Shown one piece after another: positions 1-7,893 of a DNA stretch of 64,000 nt. The DNA lies in contig NZ_LT964854.1 of NCBI RefSeq assembly GCF_900240305.1, forward strand, positions 310,001 to 374,000. Reading direction: 5' to 3'. The notes below the pieces were generated by a model. It ran no database searches. It saw only the letters and a program-made list of their open reading frames with translations, and was not told the origin of the DNA. Source of the DNA: Ottowia massiliensis (lineage in GTDB: Bacteria > Pseudomonadota > Gammaproteobacteria > Burkholderiales > Burkholderiaceae_C). The position numbers and the translations under genes are program-made. Within the stretch, counting starts at the first letter, position 1. Every line of letters begins with the position of its first letter.

Positions 1-406
1 GCACGATGATGTGCGCCTCGCCCAGCGGCAAGATGCCGCCGGCGTCAGGCACGGGCACCAGCCGGTTTTCAATGCTGTGGGTGCAAAAGTGCGGCACGAA
101 GCGCGACCACACGGCGGGAATGACGAGCTTGCACGTGGTTTGCACCAGCCAGCGGTTGAGCGAAGCCACCACGTCAGGGTCGGCGTGCGAGGCCATGATG
201 TAGTCCACCTGCGACTTCGGAAAGCACTGCATGCGCCGCAGGAAGATGGCGTTGTAGGTCATCATGCCGCCGGGGTCGATGACGGCCATGTGGTCGCCGT
301 GGCAGACGATGAACTGGTTGGACTGCACGGCGTCGGCGTCAGCCTGCACCAGGTCGTGAAACATGATGCATTCGTGGCCGTCCTTGGCGTAGAGCTGAAT
401 GGTCAT
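1..406 (-). CDS. MBL-fold / oxygen-binding di-iron-like protein, partial (3' end outside window)
   Basis: The reverse strand is open from an ATG at 406 to the window edge, giving about 135 residues starting MTIQLYAKDGHECIMFHDLV. The segment FIVCHGDHMAVIDPGG followed by IMASHADPDVVASLNRWL is typical of metallo-beta-lactamase-fold proteins of the flavodiiron-like (ODP) type, where the S-H-x-D-P-D stretch stands in for the usual HxHxDH metal motif. Such domains bind a di-iron centre and sense or reduce oxygen; that function is inferred from the family. The gene starts 39 bp after the upstream PP2C phosphatase stop on the same strand, so the two are probably co-transcribed. The C-terminal half and any fused signalling domain lie outside the window. 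Confidence 0.6.
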   Translation of the reverse strand, partial: MTIQLYAKDGHECIMFHDLVQADADAVQSNQFIVCHGDHMAVIDPGGMMTYNAIFLRRMQCFPKSQVDYIMASHADPDVVASLNRWLVQTTCKLVIPAVWSRFVPHFCTHSIENRLVPVPDAGGILPLGEAHIIV

Positions 407-445
407 GGCGGCAAGGCCGGCGCAAGCCCGAAGGCGTGCCCGCGC

Positions 446-1267
446 TCAATGCTGGGTGTTGGCGCCCAGTTGAACGAAGCCGGAGCCGATCATGGGCTTG
501 TCCGCCTGCAGCGGCTCCAGCTTGACGATGATGAGCGAGAGGTTGTCGCCGCCGCCCATCGCGCGCTCGCGCGCCTTTTCCACCAGGAATTCGCTGGCGT
601 CGCGCGGCGGCAAGGCGTTGAGCACGGAGCCGATTTCATCGACCGTGAAGTAGTGCCACAGCCCGTCGCTGCACGCCATGATGGTGTCGCCCAGTTGCAG
701 GCGCGGAATGTAGTGCGCATCCAGCCGGGGCGGCTCGTCCGCGCCCAGGCAGCTGAGCAGCATGTTGGACTGCGGATGGGTGTTGGCTTCTTCGGCGGTG
801 ATTTCGCCGCGCTCGACCAGCGCCTGCACGTAGGAGTGGTCCAGCGTGCGGCGCAGCAGCGTGCTGCCGCGAAAGTGATACAGGCGCGAATCGCCCGAAT
901 GCACCCAGTGGCAGGCGCCCTTGGCGGTGGTGAGAAAAGCGGCCAGCGTGCTGTGCGGCTCCTGCTCGGCGGCGATGGCGGTGAGGCGGATGACCAGATG
1001 CGCCTCTTCGCCAATCTGGCGCAGCAAGGCGGCGGCGTCTTCGTGGGCGGGGTCGTAGCTTTCAAAGAGCTGGCGCGCGGTCATGATGACCTGGTCAGAC
1101 GCCTTGCGCCCGCCGGTGCGCCCGCCCATGCCGTCGGCCACCACGCCCAGCACGCAGCCGGGCACGCGCGGGTGGGCAAACAGGCCGAGCTGATCTTGCT
1201 GATAGTCCCGGTCGCCCTTGTGCAGGCCTGTGGCGGCAGCGAGCCGGAAGCCCTTGTCCTTGTTCAT
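446..1267 (-). CDS. PP2C-family serine/threonine protein phosphatase
   Basis: The 273-residue protein carries the PP2C metal-binding signatures in order: GDRDYQQDQLG near residues 18-28, VADGMGG at 43-49, HSGDSRLY near 120, SDGLWHYF near 195 and GGDNLSLIIV near 240. The aspartates would bind two Mn/Mg ions for hydrolysis of phospho-Ser/Thr. The length fits bacterial Stp/PppA-type phosphatases, which are cytosolic. No cognate Ser/Thr kinase is visible in the window. It is the first gene of a probable two-gene unit with the di-iron-like MBL gene, transcribed divergently from the YoaA-like helicase. The substrate is unknown. Confidence 0.85.
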   Translation of the reverse strand: MNKDKGFRLAAATGLHKGDRDYQQDQLGLFAHPRVPGCVLGVVADGMGGRTGGRKASDQVIMTARQLFESYDPAHEDAAALLRQIGEEAHLVIRLTAIAAEQEPHSTLAAFLTTAKGACHWVHSGDSRLYHFRGSTLLRRTLDHSYVQALVERGEITAEEANTHPQSNMLLSCLGADEPPRLDAHYIPRLQLGDTIMACSDGLWHYFTVDEIGSVLNALPPRDASEFLVEKARERAMGGGDNLSLIIVKLEPLQADKPMIGSGFVQLGANTQH

Positions 1268-1304
1268 GTTGTGCGCAATGTGTGCTTATGTATATGACCT
1301 GATT

Positions 1305-1321
1305 TTTTGGCGCTGCCAAAA
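1305..1321. promoter_or_regulatory. 17-bp palindrome in divergent promoter region
   Basis: The 159-bp gap between the divergent phosphatase and helicase genes holds the perfect inverted repeat TTTTGGC-GCT-GCCAAAA. On the minus strand a TTGGCA (-35-like) overlaps it, followed at 17-19 bp by CATATA/TATACA (-10-like), so it could be an operator or simply part of the promoter. On the plus strand TATTAT at 1333-1338 could serve the helicase gene. No regulator is identifiable. Confidence 0.4.
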
Positions 1322-1426
1322 GTGAAGCTGCGTATTATCAGTTGTAAAGCTGAATGAAACAGGCGCGAGGTCTTTCCATTCGGCCTTTCGTCGCCGCCTC
1401 GCGTCTTTTTTCCGCACCCTTTCGCC

Positions 1427-3547
1427 TTGCCTGATCTCGCCAGCCGTGTTGCCGCCGTTTTCGCGCCCGATGGGCCGCTGGCTGCGGCCGATGGCGCTTT
1501 TTGCCCCCGCCCCGGCCAGGTGCAAATGGCGCTGGCCGTGGCGCAAACGCTGCGCGAAGGCGGCGCGCTGGTGGCCGAAGCGGCCACGGGCGTGGGCAAA
1601 ACCTTTGCCTATCTGGCGCCCGTGCTGCTGGGCGGCGAGCGCGCGCTGCTGTCCACGGCCACCAAAACGCTGCAAGACCAGCTGTATGGCCGCGATTTGC
1701 CGCGTCTGATTGGCGCGCTGGGCCTGCCCGTGCGCACGGCCCTGCTCAAAGGCCGCAGCAGCTACCTGTGCCTTTACCGGCTGGAGCTGGCCCGGCATGA
1801 AGCGCCCGCCAGCGCCACCGCCGCGCGCGAGCTGGCCCGCATCGAGCGCTGGGCGCAGGCCACGGCCACGGGCGATCTGGCCGAGCTGCCAGAGCTGGAC
1901 GAGCGCTCGCCCGTCATCCCCCTGGTCACTTCCACGCGCGACAACTGCCTGGGCAGCGAATGCCCCCGGTTTCGCGACTGCCACGTGGCCCGCGCGCGGC
2001 GCGAGGCGCTGGCCGCCGACGTGGTCGTCATCAACCATCACCTTTTTTTTGCCGATCTGGCCATTCGCGAATCGGGCATGGCCGAGCTGCTGCCCGCCGC
2101 CCGCGCCGTGGTGTTTGACGAAGCGCACCAGCTCAACGAAACCGGCATCCAGTTTCTGGGCCGCCAGCTCGGCCACCGCCAGTTGCAGGATTTCGCGCGT
2201 GATTTGCTTGCCGCCGGTTTGCAGCACGCGCGCGGCCTGCAAGACTGGAGCGCGCTGGCTGGCGGCCTTGAAAACGCCTTGCGCGATTTGCGGCTGGCCG
2301 CTGGCAATCCGCCTTCCAGCCCGCCCGGCGGCAATACCCGCCTGCGCTGGAACGCTCTCGCGCCCGAAGGCGTGCCTGAAGCAGGCTGGCTGGCCGCCCT
2401 GGCCCGCCTGCAAGCCGCGCTGGAGTCCATTGCCGCCGCTTGCGAAGCCGTGCAAGACGCCGCCGCCGACTTTCCCCGCCTGCTCGCCCGCGCCCAGCGC
2501 CTGGCCCGGCTGGCCGCGCACTTTGCCCAGCCCGCCACGGCGGATGCGGCCCGCTGGCTGGAAGTGGGCCTTTACACCCTGCAACTGACCGAATCGCCGC
2601 TGGACATCGCCCAGACCGTGCGCGAGCGCCTGCTGGGCATCGCGCCGCCAGATTCGTCAGATTCGTCCGATTCGCCAGCCCCGCCTGAAGGCCTGCCGCC
2701 CTTCGCCGCCGTGGGTGAAGAAGACCCCTTTGCCCCGTCCGCCGCCCCGGCCGCGCCGCGCGCCTGGGTTTTCGTCTCCGCCACGCTGGGCGATGACGCC
2801 CAGCTCACCTGGTTCACCCGCCCCTGCGGACTGGAAGGCGCGGCGCGCATCCTGCGCGTGGGCAGCCCGTTTGACTACGCCCGCCAGTCCGTGCTCTACA
2901 TCCCGGCGCCCGCCGCCTTTCCCCGCCCGGCAGACGCCGCACACCCGGCCGCCGTGGCCCGCCTGGCGGGCGACGCCGCGCTGCGCCTGGGCGGGCGCAC
3001 CCTCGTGCTCACCACCACCTTGCGCGCGCTGCGCGGCATCAGCCAGGCGCTGGCCGAACGCTTTCGTGGCGAAGGCGCGCCCATCACCGTGCTGGCGCAA
3101 GGCGAATACCCCAAGCGCGTGCTCATGGAGCGCTTTCGCGCGGCCGGGCAAAGCAAGGCGCAAGGCTGCGTGCTCGTGGCTTCTGCTTCTTTCTGGGAAG
3201 GCGTGGACATTCCCGGCCGCGCGCTGCAATGCGTCGTCATCGACAAACTGCCCTTTCCGCCGCCGGGCGATCCGCTGATTGAAGCGCGCTGCCGCCGCAT
3301 CGAAGCCGCAGGCGGCAGCGCCTTTGCCGCCATTTCCCTGCCCGAAGCGGCCGTGGCCCTCAAGCAAGGCGCGGGCCGCCTCATCCGCTGCGAAACCGAC
3401 ACCGGCGCGCTGGCGATTTGCGACACCCGCCTCATCAGCATGGGCTACGGCAAGCGCCTGCTCGCCGCCCTGCCGCCCATGCGCCGCCTGGCAGACGAAG
3501 CCCAGCTCATGCAGGCGCTGGACGTGCTGGCCGTCAGCGAAGCCTGA
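1427..3547 (+). CDS. ATP-dependent DNA helicase, DinG/YoaA (XPD-like) family
   Basis: The 706-residue superfamily 2 helicase has Walker A EAATGVGKT (51-59), the DEAH box VVFDEAH (228-234), and four cysteines C115, C174, C179 and C185 arranged like the XPD/DinG iron-sulfur cluster. The C-terminal helicase motifs ASFWEGVDIPG and QGAGRLIRCETDTG follow. This family unwinds 5'-to-3' and acts in repair and removal of R-loops or stalled forks. A run of D-S-S-D-S-S-D near residue 408 is a low-complexity linker. The chosen start is TTG at 1427, in frame and just before the conserved region; a later start cannot be excluded. YoaA is more likely than DinG, but the two are not separable here. Confidence 0.85.
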   Translation: MPDLASRVAAVFAPDGPLAAADGAFCPRPGQVQMALAVAQTLREGGALVAEAATGVGKTFAYLAPVLLGGERALLSTATKTLQDQLYGRDLPRLIGALGLPVRTALLKGRSSYLCLYRLELARHEAPASATAARELARIERWAQATATGDLAELPELDERSPVIPLVTSTRDNCLGSECPRFRDCHVARARREALAADVVVINHHLFFADLAIRESGMAELLPAARAVVFDEAHQLNETGIQFLGRQLGHRQLQDFARDLLAAGLQHARGLQDWSALAGGLENALRDLRLAAGNPPSSPPGGNTRLRWNALAPEGVPEAGWLAALARLQAALESIAAACEAVQDAAADFPRLLARAQRLARLAAHFAQPATADAARWLEVGLYTLQLTESPLDIAQTVRERLLGIAPPDSSDSSDSPAPPEGLPPFAAVGEEDPFAPSAAPAAPRAWVFVSATLGDDAQLTWFTRPCGLEGAARILRVGSPFDYARQSVLYIPAPAAFPRPADAAHPAAVARLAGDAALRLGGRTLVLTTTLRALRGISQALAERFRGEGAPITVLAQGEYPKRVLMERFRAAGQSKAQGCVLVASASFWEGVDIPGRALQCVVIDKLPFPPPGDPLIEARCRRIEAAGGSAFAAISLPEAAVALKQGAGRLIRCETDTGALAICDTRLISMGYGKRLLAALPPMRRLADEAQLMQALDVLAVSEA

Positions 3548-3608
3548 AAAAGGCCCGCCTTCCAGGCAAAGCGCCGGAATGAGCAAAGCGCAGACGGTTG
3601 ATGTTCAT

Positions 3609-3701
3609 ATTTCGCTCTTGAAATCAGAGCATGAGGTCCTAGTGGAACGTGCGCAGAACGGCATTTGCTGCCCTTCAAATTCGCTCCTGTTTTTGATGCA
3701 T
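3609..3701 (-). repeat. Family A dispersed repeat (copy A1)
   Basis: This copy of the ~90-bp family reads TTTCGCTC... GAGGTCCTAGTGG ... TTCGCTCCTGTTTTTGATG on the plus strand, the reverse orientation relative to CCACTAGGAC. It lies between the helicase stop and the convergent cupin gene. Confidence 0.8.
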
Positions 3702-3713
3702 TCAGGCTGCACG

Positions 3714-3735
3714 GGCCGCTTCGGGGCGGCCTTTT
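3714..3735 (+). terminator. Possible intrinsic terminator after the YoaA-like helicase gene
   Basis: A GGCCGC-TTCGGG-GCGGCC hairpin is followed by TTTT and then CG. The T tract is short, and it sits about 165 bp after the helicase stop, beyond repeat A1. Confidence 0.4.
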
Positions 3736-3773
3736 CGCGTCCACGGGCGGGTTGAGCGGGGCCGCCAGTGCGG

Positions 3774-4106
3774 CTATGGCTGCGGCAGGCTGACGGTGAC
3801 CAGCAGCGATGCGTCGGCTTCGGCGCGCAGGGCGTGCGGCTCGCCTGCGGGCAGCCAGAGGAAGTCGCCAGCCTGCATGGCATGCGTTTGGCCGGCGGCT
3901 TCAAATTGCACGCGGCCTTCCAGGCATTGCACGGTGATTTCGCCCGGCGCGCTGTGTGCCGGCAGGGCCTTGCCTGCGGGCAGCACCAGGCGCATGACTT
4001 CCAGCTGGCGGCCTTTGACCAGCGCGAAGGAGGGCGTGCTGGCGGCAGCGGCGCCCAAAGGGGCCACGCTGCCGAGCTGGCCGGGAGTGAGATGGGGCTG
4101 GGCCAT
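3774..4106 (-). CDS. Cupin-domain protein
   Basis: The 110-residue protein is a single small cupin: MRLVLPAGKALPAHSAPGEITVQCLEG carries the H...E pattern of cupin motif 1, and GDFLWLPAGEPHALRAEADASLLVTV is motif 2 with the G-x5-P-x-G-x2-H pattern. Such stand-alone cupins bind a metal and may be enzymes or sensors; no substrate can be assigned. The gene lies 55 bp beyond dnaB on the same strand, with a purine-rich AAGGAGCAC sequence just before the ATG as ribosome binding site. It could be the last gene of the ribosomal protein/dnaB unit. Confidence 0.75.
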   Translation of the reverse strand: MAQPHLTPGQLGSVAPLGAAAASTPSFALVKGRQLEVMRLVLPAGKALPAHSAPGEITVQCLEGRVQFEAAGQTHAMQAGDFLWLPAGEPHALRAEADASLLVTVSLPQP

Positions 4107-4161
4107 GGTGAGTGCTCCTTGAAAGTGAAAAAACAGCCGGGGCGGCGGGCGCCGCGCCGCT

Positions 4162-5679
4162 TCAATAGTCGTCCGGCGAGCCTAGCGCCAGATTCTCAAA
4201 ACGGGTGAGGGGCTTGACGAAGGTGAGCTTGACGGTGCCGGTGGGGCCGTTGCGCTGCTTGCCGATGATGATTTCGGCCACGCCCGGCTCGGGCGATTTT
4301 TCCTTGTTGTAGTAGTCGTCGCGGTAGATGAACATGATGATGTCGGCGTCTTGCTCGATGGCGCCCGATTCGCGCAAGTCGCTCATCATGGGGCGCTTGT
4401 CGGTGCGCTGCTCCACGCTGCGGTTGAGCTGCGAGAGGGCCAGCACGGGGCATTGCAGCTCCTTGGCCAGGGCCTTGAGGCCGCGCGAGATTTCGCCCAG
4501 CTCGGTGGCGCGGTTTTCGCCCTCGCTCACGGAGCCGGTCATCAGCTGCAAATAGTCCACCACGATCAGGCCGAGCTTGCCCTGCTGGCGCGCCAGGCGG
4601 CGGGCGCTGGCGCGCAGCTCCGACGGGGTCAGGCCCGGCGTTTCGTCGATGTGCAGCGAAACCGTGCGCAGGCGCTCGATGGCCTCGGTCAGGCGCGGCC
4701 ATTCCTCATCGGTCAGGCGGCCCGTGCGCAAGTGGCTCTGGTCAATGCGGCCGATGGAGCCGACGATGCGCACGGCCAGCTGCGCCGCGCCCATTTCCAT
4801 GGAAAACACGGCCACGGGCAGGCCCGCTTCCAGCGCCACGTGCTCGGCAATGTTGATGGCGAAGGCGGTTTTGCCCATGGAAGGGCGCGCGGCCAGCACC
4901 ACCAAGTCGCCCGCCTGCAAGCCGGCGGTCATGCGGTCCAGGTCAATGAAGCCGGTGGGCACGCCGGTGATGTCGTTGGGGTTGTCGGCCATCTCCTGCA
5001 CGCGGTCAATCAGCTGGGTGACCAGCAGGTCCATGGACTGAAAGCCCTCTTTCATGCGAGAGCCTTCTTCGCCAATCTTGAAAATGCGCTGCTCGGCTTC
5101 GTCCAGGATCTTGTCCACGCCCCGGCCCTGGGGATTGAAGGCGCTGGTGGCGATTTCGTCGCTGGCGGCGATCAGCTTGCGGCGAATGGCGCGCTCGCGC
5201 ACGATTTCGGCGTAGCGGCGGATGTTGGCCGCGCTGGGCACGTATTGCGCCAGCGCGTTGAGGTAGGCAATGCCGCCTGCCGCTTCGGCGCGGCCCTGGC
5301 GCTGCAATTCCTCGAAAACGGTGATGACGTCCGCCGGCTTGCTGTCGTTGATCAAACGCCCGCAGGCGGCGTAAATCAGCTTGTGTTCGAGGCGGTAGAA
5401 GTCGCTGTCGATGAGCAGATCGCCCACGCGGTCCCAGGTGCCGTTGTCCAGCAGCAGGCCGCCCAGCACGCTGGATTCGGCCTCCAGCGAATGCGGCGGA
5501 ATGCGCAGCTGGGCCACTTGCGGATCTGCGGGCGGCGGCAGATCAGCAGGCTCTGGCAAATCGGCAGGCTCCAGCGCAGCGGCATAGGAGGCGTCGTCAG
5601 GCGGGCCGGGATGGCCGCTTGCTGCGGGCGGCGGCGCGTCAGACGCGTCGAATGGGGGAGGGTTCAGTTCATCAGGCAT
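4162..5679 (-). CDS. dnaB: Replicative DNA helicase DnaB
   Basis: The 505-residue hexameric 5'-to-3' helicase of the replication fork. Residues 1-55 are an extra Pro/Asp/Ala-rich N-terminal extension; the DnaB N-terminal domain covers about 58-160 (RIPPHSLEAESSVLGGLLLD), then a linker, then the RecA-like ATPase domain with Walker A ARPSMGKT (264-271), Walker B LIVVDYLQLM and the ESGAIEQDADIIMFIYR segment. It keeps its usual place downstream of rpsF-priB-rpsR-rplI, but separated from rplI by about 620 bp of dispersed repeats and a terminator, so it probably has its own promoter. Confidence 0.97.
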   Translation of the reverse strand: MPDELNPPPFDASDAPPPAASGHPGPPDDASYAAALEPADLPEPADLPPPADPQVAQLRIPPHSLEAESSVLGGLLLDNGTWDRVGDLLIDSDFYRLEHKLIYAACGRLINDSKPADVITVFEELQRQGRAEAAGGIAYLNALAQYVPSAANIRRYAEIVRERAIRRKLIAASDEIATSAFNPQGRGVDKILDEAEQRIFKIGEEGSRMKEGFQSMDLLVTQLIDRVQEMADNPNDITGVPTGFIDLDRMTAGLQAGDLVVLAARPSMGKTAFAINIAEHVALEAGLPVAVFSMEMGAAQLAVRIVGSIGRIDQSHLRTGRLTDEEWPRLTEAIERLRTVSLHIDETPGLTPSELRASARRLARQQGKLGLIVVDYLQLMTGSVSEGENRATELGEISRGLKALAKELQCPVLALSQLNRSVEQRTDKRPMMSDLRESGAIEQDADIIMFIYRDDYYNKEKSPEPGVAEIIIGKQRNGPTGTVKLTFVKPLTRFENLALGSPDDY

Positions 5680-5855
5680 GGGCGGCGAGCATAGGCAGCG
5701 TGGGCGCGCCTGTCATTGCGCAAGGCTGTGGATGCGCGGTGGATAAACCGTGGACAGGCTGGGGAGAAGCTGGGGAGAAGCAGAAGCCGGTCTGGAAACC
5801 GGGGCCGGGCGGCGGGGCCTGGAAGGCAGCGGCCCGGAAGCCAAGAATCAGTTCA

Positions 5856-5960
5856 AAGTCCGCCCGCAGGTGCGAAAAGCGCGAACTTGGGCGGTTTGGG
5901 CCTTGCTGCCTCCATCCCGATCCGCAAGGCTCCACGGGCAGACTCTGAACAGGTTCTTGA
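5856..5960. repeat. Family B repeat, degenerate copy
   Basis: This worn and internally shortened copy of the element seen whole at 54789-54952 retains TGCGAAAAGCGCG, a CATCCCGATCCGC segment and the right-end GAACAGGTTCTT. With the next two repeats it fills the 617-bp gap between rplI and dnaB, which shows no convincing gene. Confidence 0.55.
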
Positions 5961-5977
5961 GGCAGAGAGCGAAGCTA

Positions 5978-6066
5978 CATCAAGAAAAGGAGCAAATTCA
6001 TGGGGCCGAAAATGTGCTCCGCGCTCTTTCCACTAGGACATCACGCTATGAATCAAGGAGCGAAAT
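5978..6066 (+). repeat. Family A dispersed repeat (copy A2)
   Basis: It reads AGGAGCAAATTCA ... TTTCCACTAGGACATCACG ... AAGGAGCGAAA, the forward orientation. It sits between two family B remnants. Confidence 0.85.
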
Positions 6067-6090
6067 ATGGCCTTTGAATCTGCCCACGAT

Positions 6091-6232
6091 GAGTCTGCGG
6101 GCGCGAAAGCGCGGATTCGGGCGCTCTGCGGCGTTGCAAATCCTCGCCGGGGTGCAAGACCCGTCTGCGCCTTGCCGCCCATCCCGATTCGCGCTTTTGC
6201 CTCTCCCGGCCAGATCATGAACAGGCTGCCCA
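6091..6232. repeat. Family B repeat, nearly full copy
   Basis: It aligns by eye with the complete copy at 54789-54952: GGCGCGAAAGCGCGG, GCGGCGTTGCAAATCCTCGC, GACCCGTCTGCGCC, CATCCCGATTCGCGC and GAACAGGCT in the same order. The terminal inverted repeats are eroded. Confidence 0.75.
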
Positions 6233-6241
6233 GGCTCAAAG

Positions 6242-6273
6242 AAAAAAGCCGCCAGGCATGGCCCAGCGGCTTT
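6242..6273 (-). terminator. Intrinsic terminator after rplI
   Basis: On the minus strand AAAGCCGC and GCGGCTTT form an 8-bp stem around a 13-base loop, followed by a T run. It ends the S6/PriB/S18/L9 transcript before dnaB. Confidence 0.75.
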
Positions 6274-6296
6274 GGCATGACGGGCCAGCGCCCGGA

Positions 6297-6752
6297 TCAG
6301 GCTGTTTCGCCGTAAACGGCCACGGTGATTTCAGCCAGCACGTCCGTGTGCAGGGCGATGACGACTGTGGAATCGCCCACCGTCTTGATGGGGCCGGAAG
6401 GCAGGCGGATTTGCGACTTGTGCACTTCCACGCCGTGCTGCTTTTTCAGCTCTTCGGCAATGTCGTAGTTGGTGACAGAGCCGAACAGGCGGCCATCGAC
6501 GCCAGCCTTTTGCGTGAGCTTGATGATGGCGCCAGCCAGCTTTCCGCCCTGCTGCTGGGCAGCGGCCAGTTTTTCGGCGGCCTGCTTTTCCAGCTCGGCG
6601 CGGCGGGCTTCAAACTCGGCCTTGTTGGCGGCGGTGGCGCGGCGCGCGCGGCCAGAAGGAATCAGGAAGTTGCGGGCATAGCCGTCTTTGACTTTGACGA
6701 TGTCACCCAGACCGCCCAGGTTGGTGACTTTTTCCAGAAGAATGATTTCCAT
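6297..6752 (-). CDS. rplI: 50S ribosomal protein L9
   Basis: The 151-residue protein starts MEIILLEKVTNLGGLGDIV and contains the L9 signature GYARNFLIPSGRA near residues 24-36, followed by the long connecting helix rich in Ala, Glu and Lys (about 40-75) and the C-terminal domain with GSVTNYDIAEEL. It binds domain V of 23S rRNA at the base of the L1 stalk. It is the last gene of the S6 operon, with an AAAGGAGAAAC ribosome binding site before the ATG. Confidence 0.98.
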   Translation of the reverse strand: MEIILLEKVTNLGGLGDIVKVKDGYARNFLIPSGRARRATAANKAEFEARRAELEKQAAEKLAAAQQQGGKLAGAIIKLTQKAGVDGRLFGSVTNYDIAEELKKQHGVEVHKSQIRLPSGPIKTVGDSTVVIALHTDVLAEITVAVYGETA

Positions 6753-6778
6753 GGTGTGTTTCTCCTTTCAGCCCCGGG

Positions 6779-7060
6779 TCAGACGCGATGCTTGTCGGTA
6801 TAGGGCAGCAGGGCCAGGAAACGCGCGCGCTTGATGGCGGTGTTGAGCTGGCGCTGATAGAGGGCGCGCGTGCCGGTCAGGCGGGCGGGGATGATCTTGC
6901 CGTTTTCGGCGATGAAATCGCGCAGGATGTCGATGTCCTTGTAGTCAATTTCCTCGACGCCGGCAACGGTGAAGCGGCAAAAGCGCTTGCGCTTGAACAG
7001 CAGCGACTGGGTGTTGCGCTTCGGGCGCTTGTCTTTGTTGAATTTCTTGAACGTGGCCAT
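6779..7060 (-). CDS. rpsR: 30S ribosomal protein S18
   Basis: The 93-residue protein starts MATFKKFNKDKRPKRNTQ, continues through CRFTVAGVEEIDYKD and ends LPYTDKHRV, a standard S18 length. The start at 7060 is preceded by AAGGAGGCCCCC on the minus strand; the frame stays open upstream to 7348 but that part overlaps priB. S18 pairs with S6 on the 30S platform. It lies 10 bp after the priB stop, in the conserved rpsF-priB-rpsR-rplI order. Confidence 0.98.
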   Translation of the reverse strand: MATFKKFNKDKRPKRNTQSLLFKRKRFCRFTVAGVEEIDYKDIDILRDFIAENGKIIPARLTGTRALYQRQLNTAIKRARFLALLPYTDKHRV

Positions 7061-7070
7061 GGGGGCCTCC

Positions 7071-7364
7071 TTAAAACGAATCTTGCTGAAAATCCTGAAT
7101 GTGGAACACAACCTGGCGTGACTGGCGGGGGCTGGCGAGAAAGCCCGTGAAACGCGCCTGAGCGCCTGCCGCCTGACGGTCCAGCCGCTGCGCCACCTGG
7201 CCGATGGCGACAGCCTTGAGCGTGAGGCTGACTTTGCGCGGCTGCCCGGCTTCGGGCTGCTCGGACTCATGGCAAAGGCGCAAATCCAGCGCGGGCAGGC
7301 CCGCCGGGGTGTGGCGCAATGCGCCGCGCTCTTCGATGACGCCGGCAATGTCGATGCGGTTCAC
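7071..7364 (-). CDS. priB: Primosomal replication protein N (PriB)
   Basis: The 97-residue protein has a single OB fold and starts MNRIDIAGVIEERGALRHTP. It contains LPALDLRLCHESEQ and ends VVFHIQDFQQDSF, typical of PriB in Burkholderiales. PriB binds single-stranded DNA and bridges PriA to DnaT/DnaB loading at restarted forks. Its place between rpsF and rpsR is the conserved one and supports the call more than sequence alone, because PriB diverges quickly. Confidence 0.88.
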   Translation of the reverse strand: MNRIDIAGVIEERGALRHTPAGLPALDLRLCHESEQPEAGQPRKVSLTLKAVAIGQVAQRLDRQAAGAQARFTGFLASPRQSRQVVFHIQDFQQDSF

Positions 7365-7409
7365 GCTCGCCTTGTCTTGCAGTCTGCCTGGGAGGTGTGC
7401 GTGACGGCC

Positions 7410-7781
7410 TTATTCGGTGGCTTGCTCGGCGGTTTGCTGGGCCTTGCGGGCTTCTTCGCGCTCAACAGTCTTCATCATGGAAGACGGGCCGGTTTCAGCT
7501 TTGGCTTTTTGCACGGTGAGGTGACGCAGCACGGCATCGTTGAAGCGGAAGGCGTGCTCCAGCTCGTCCATCACGTCCCGCCCGGCCTCGATGTTCAGGC
7601 ACAGGTAGTGGGCCTTGGAGAGCTTGTTGATCTGATAGGCCAGCTGGCGGCGGCCCCAGTCTTCGACGCGGTGCACCTGGCCGCCGCCGCTGGTGATCAT
7701 GCCCTTGTAGCGCTCGAGCATGGCGGGCACTTGTTCGCTCTGATCCGGGTGGATGAGCAAAATGATTTCGTAATGACGCAT
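7410..7781 (-). CDS. rpsF: 30S ribosomal protein S6
   Basis: The 123-residue protein starts MRHYEIILLIHPDQSEQVP, contains VEDWGRRQLAYQINKLSKAH and CLNIEAGRD, and ends in a charged Ala/Glu-rich tail where glutamates are added in some species. It is the first gene of the rpsF-priB-rpsR-rplI operon. An ACAAGGAGTCTGA ribosome binding site precedes the ATG at 7781. Confidence 0.98.
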   Translation of the reverse strand: MRHYEIILLIHPDQSEQVPAMLERYKGMITSGGGQVHRVEDWGRRQLAYQINKLSKAHYLCLNIEAGRDVMDELEHAFRFNDAVLRHLTVQKAKAETGPSSMMKTVEREEARKAQQTAEQATE

Positions 7782-7840
7782 TCAGACTCCTTGTGGATGC
7801 AATGAGTCCGGAACCCCGCAAGGCGCAAGGCCCCAGACAG

Positions 7841-7873
7841 AAAAAGCCGCCCCCGGCGTCGGCAGGGTGCGGC
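7841..7873 (-). terminator. Intrinsic terminator after cpoB
   Basis: On the minus strand GCCGCACCC and GGGGGCGGC form a 9-bp stem with one mismatch, followed by TTTTT. It lies just after the cpoB stop and before rpsF, closing the tolB-pal-cpoB unit. Confidence 0.75.
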
Positions 7874-7893
7874 AAGGCGAAAATCGCGGGATT

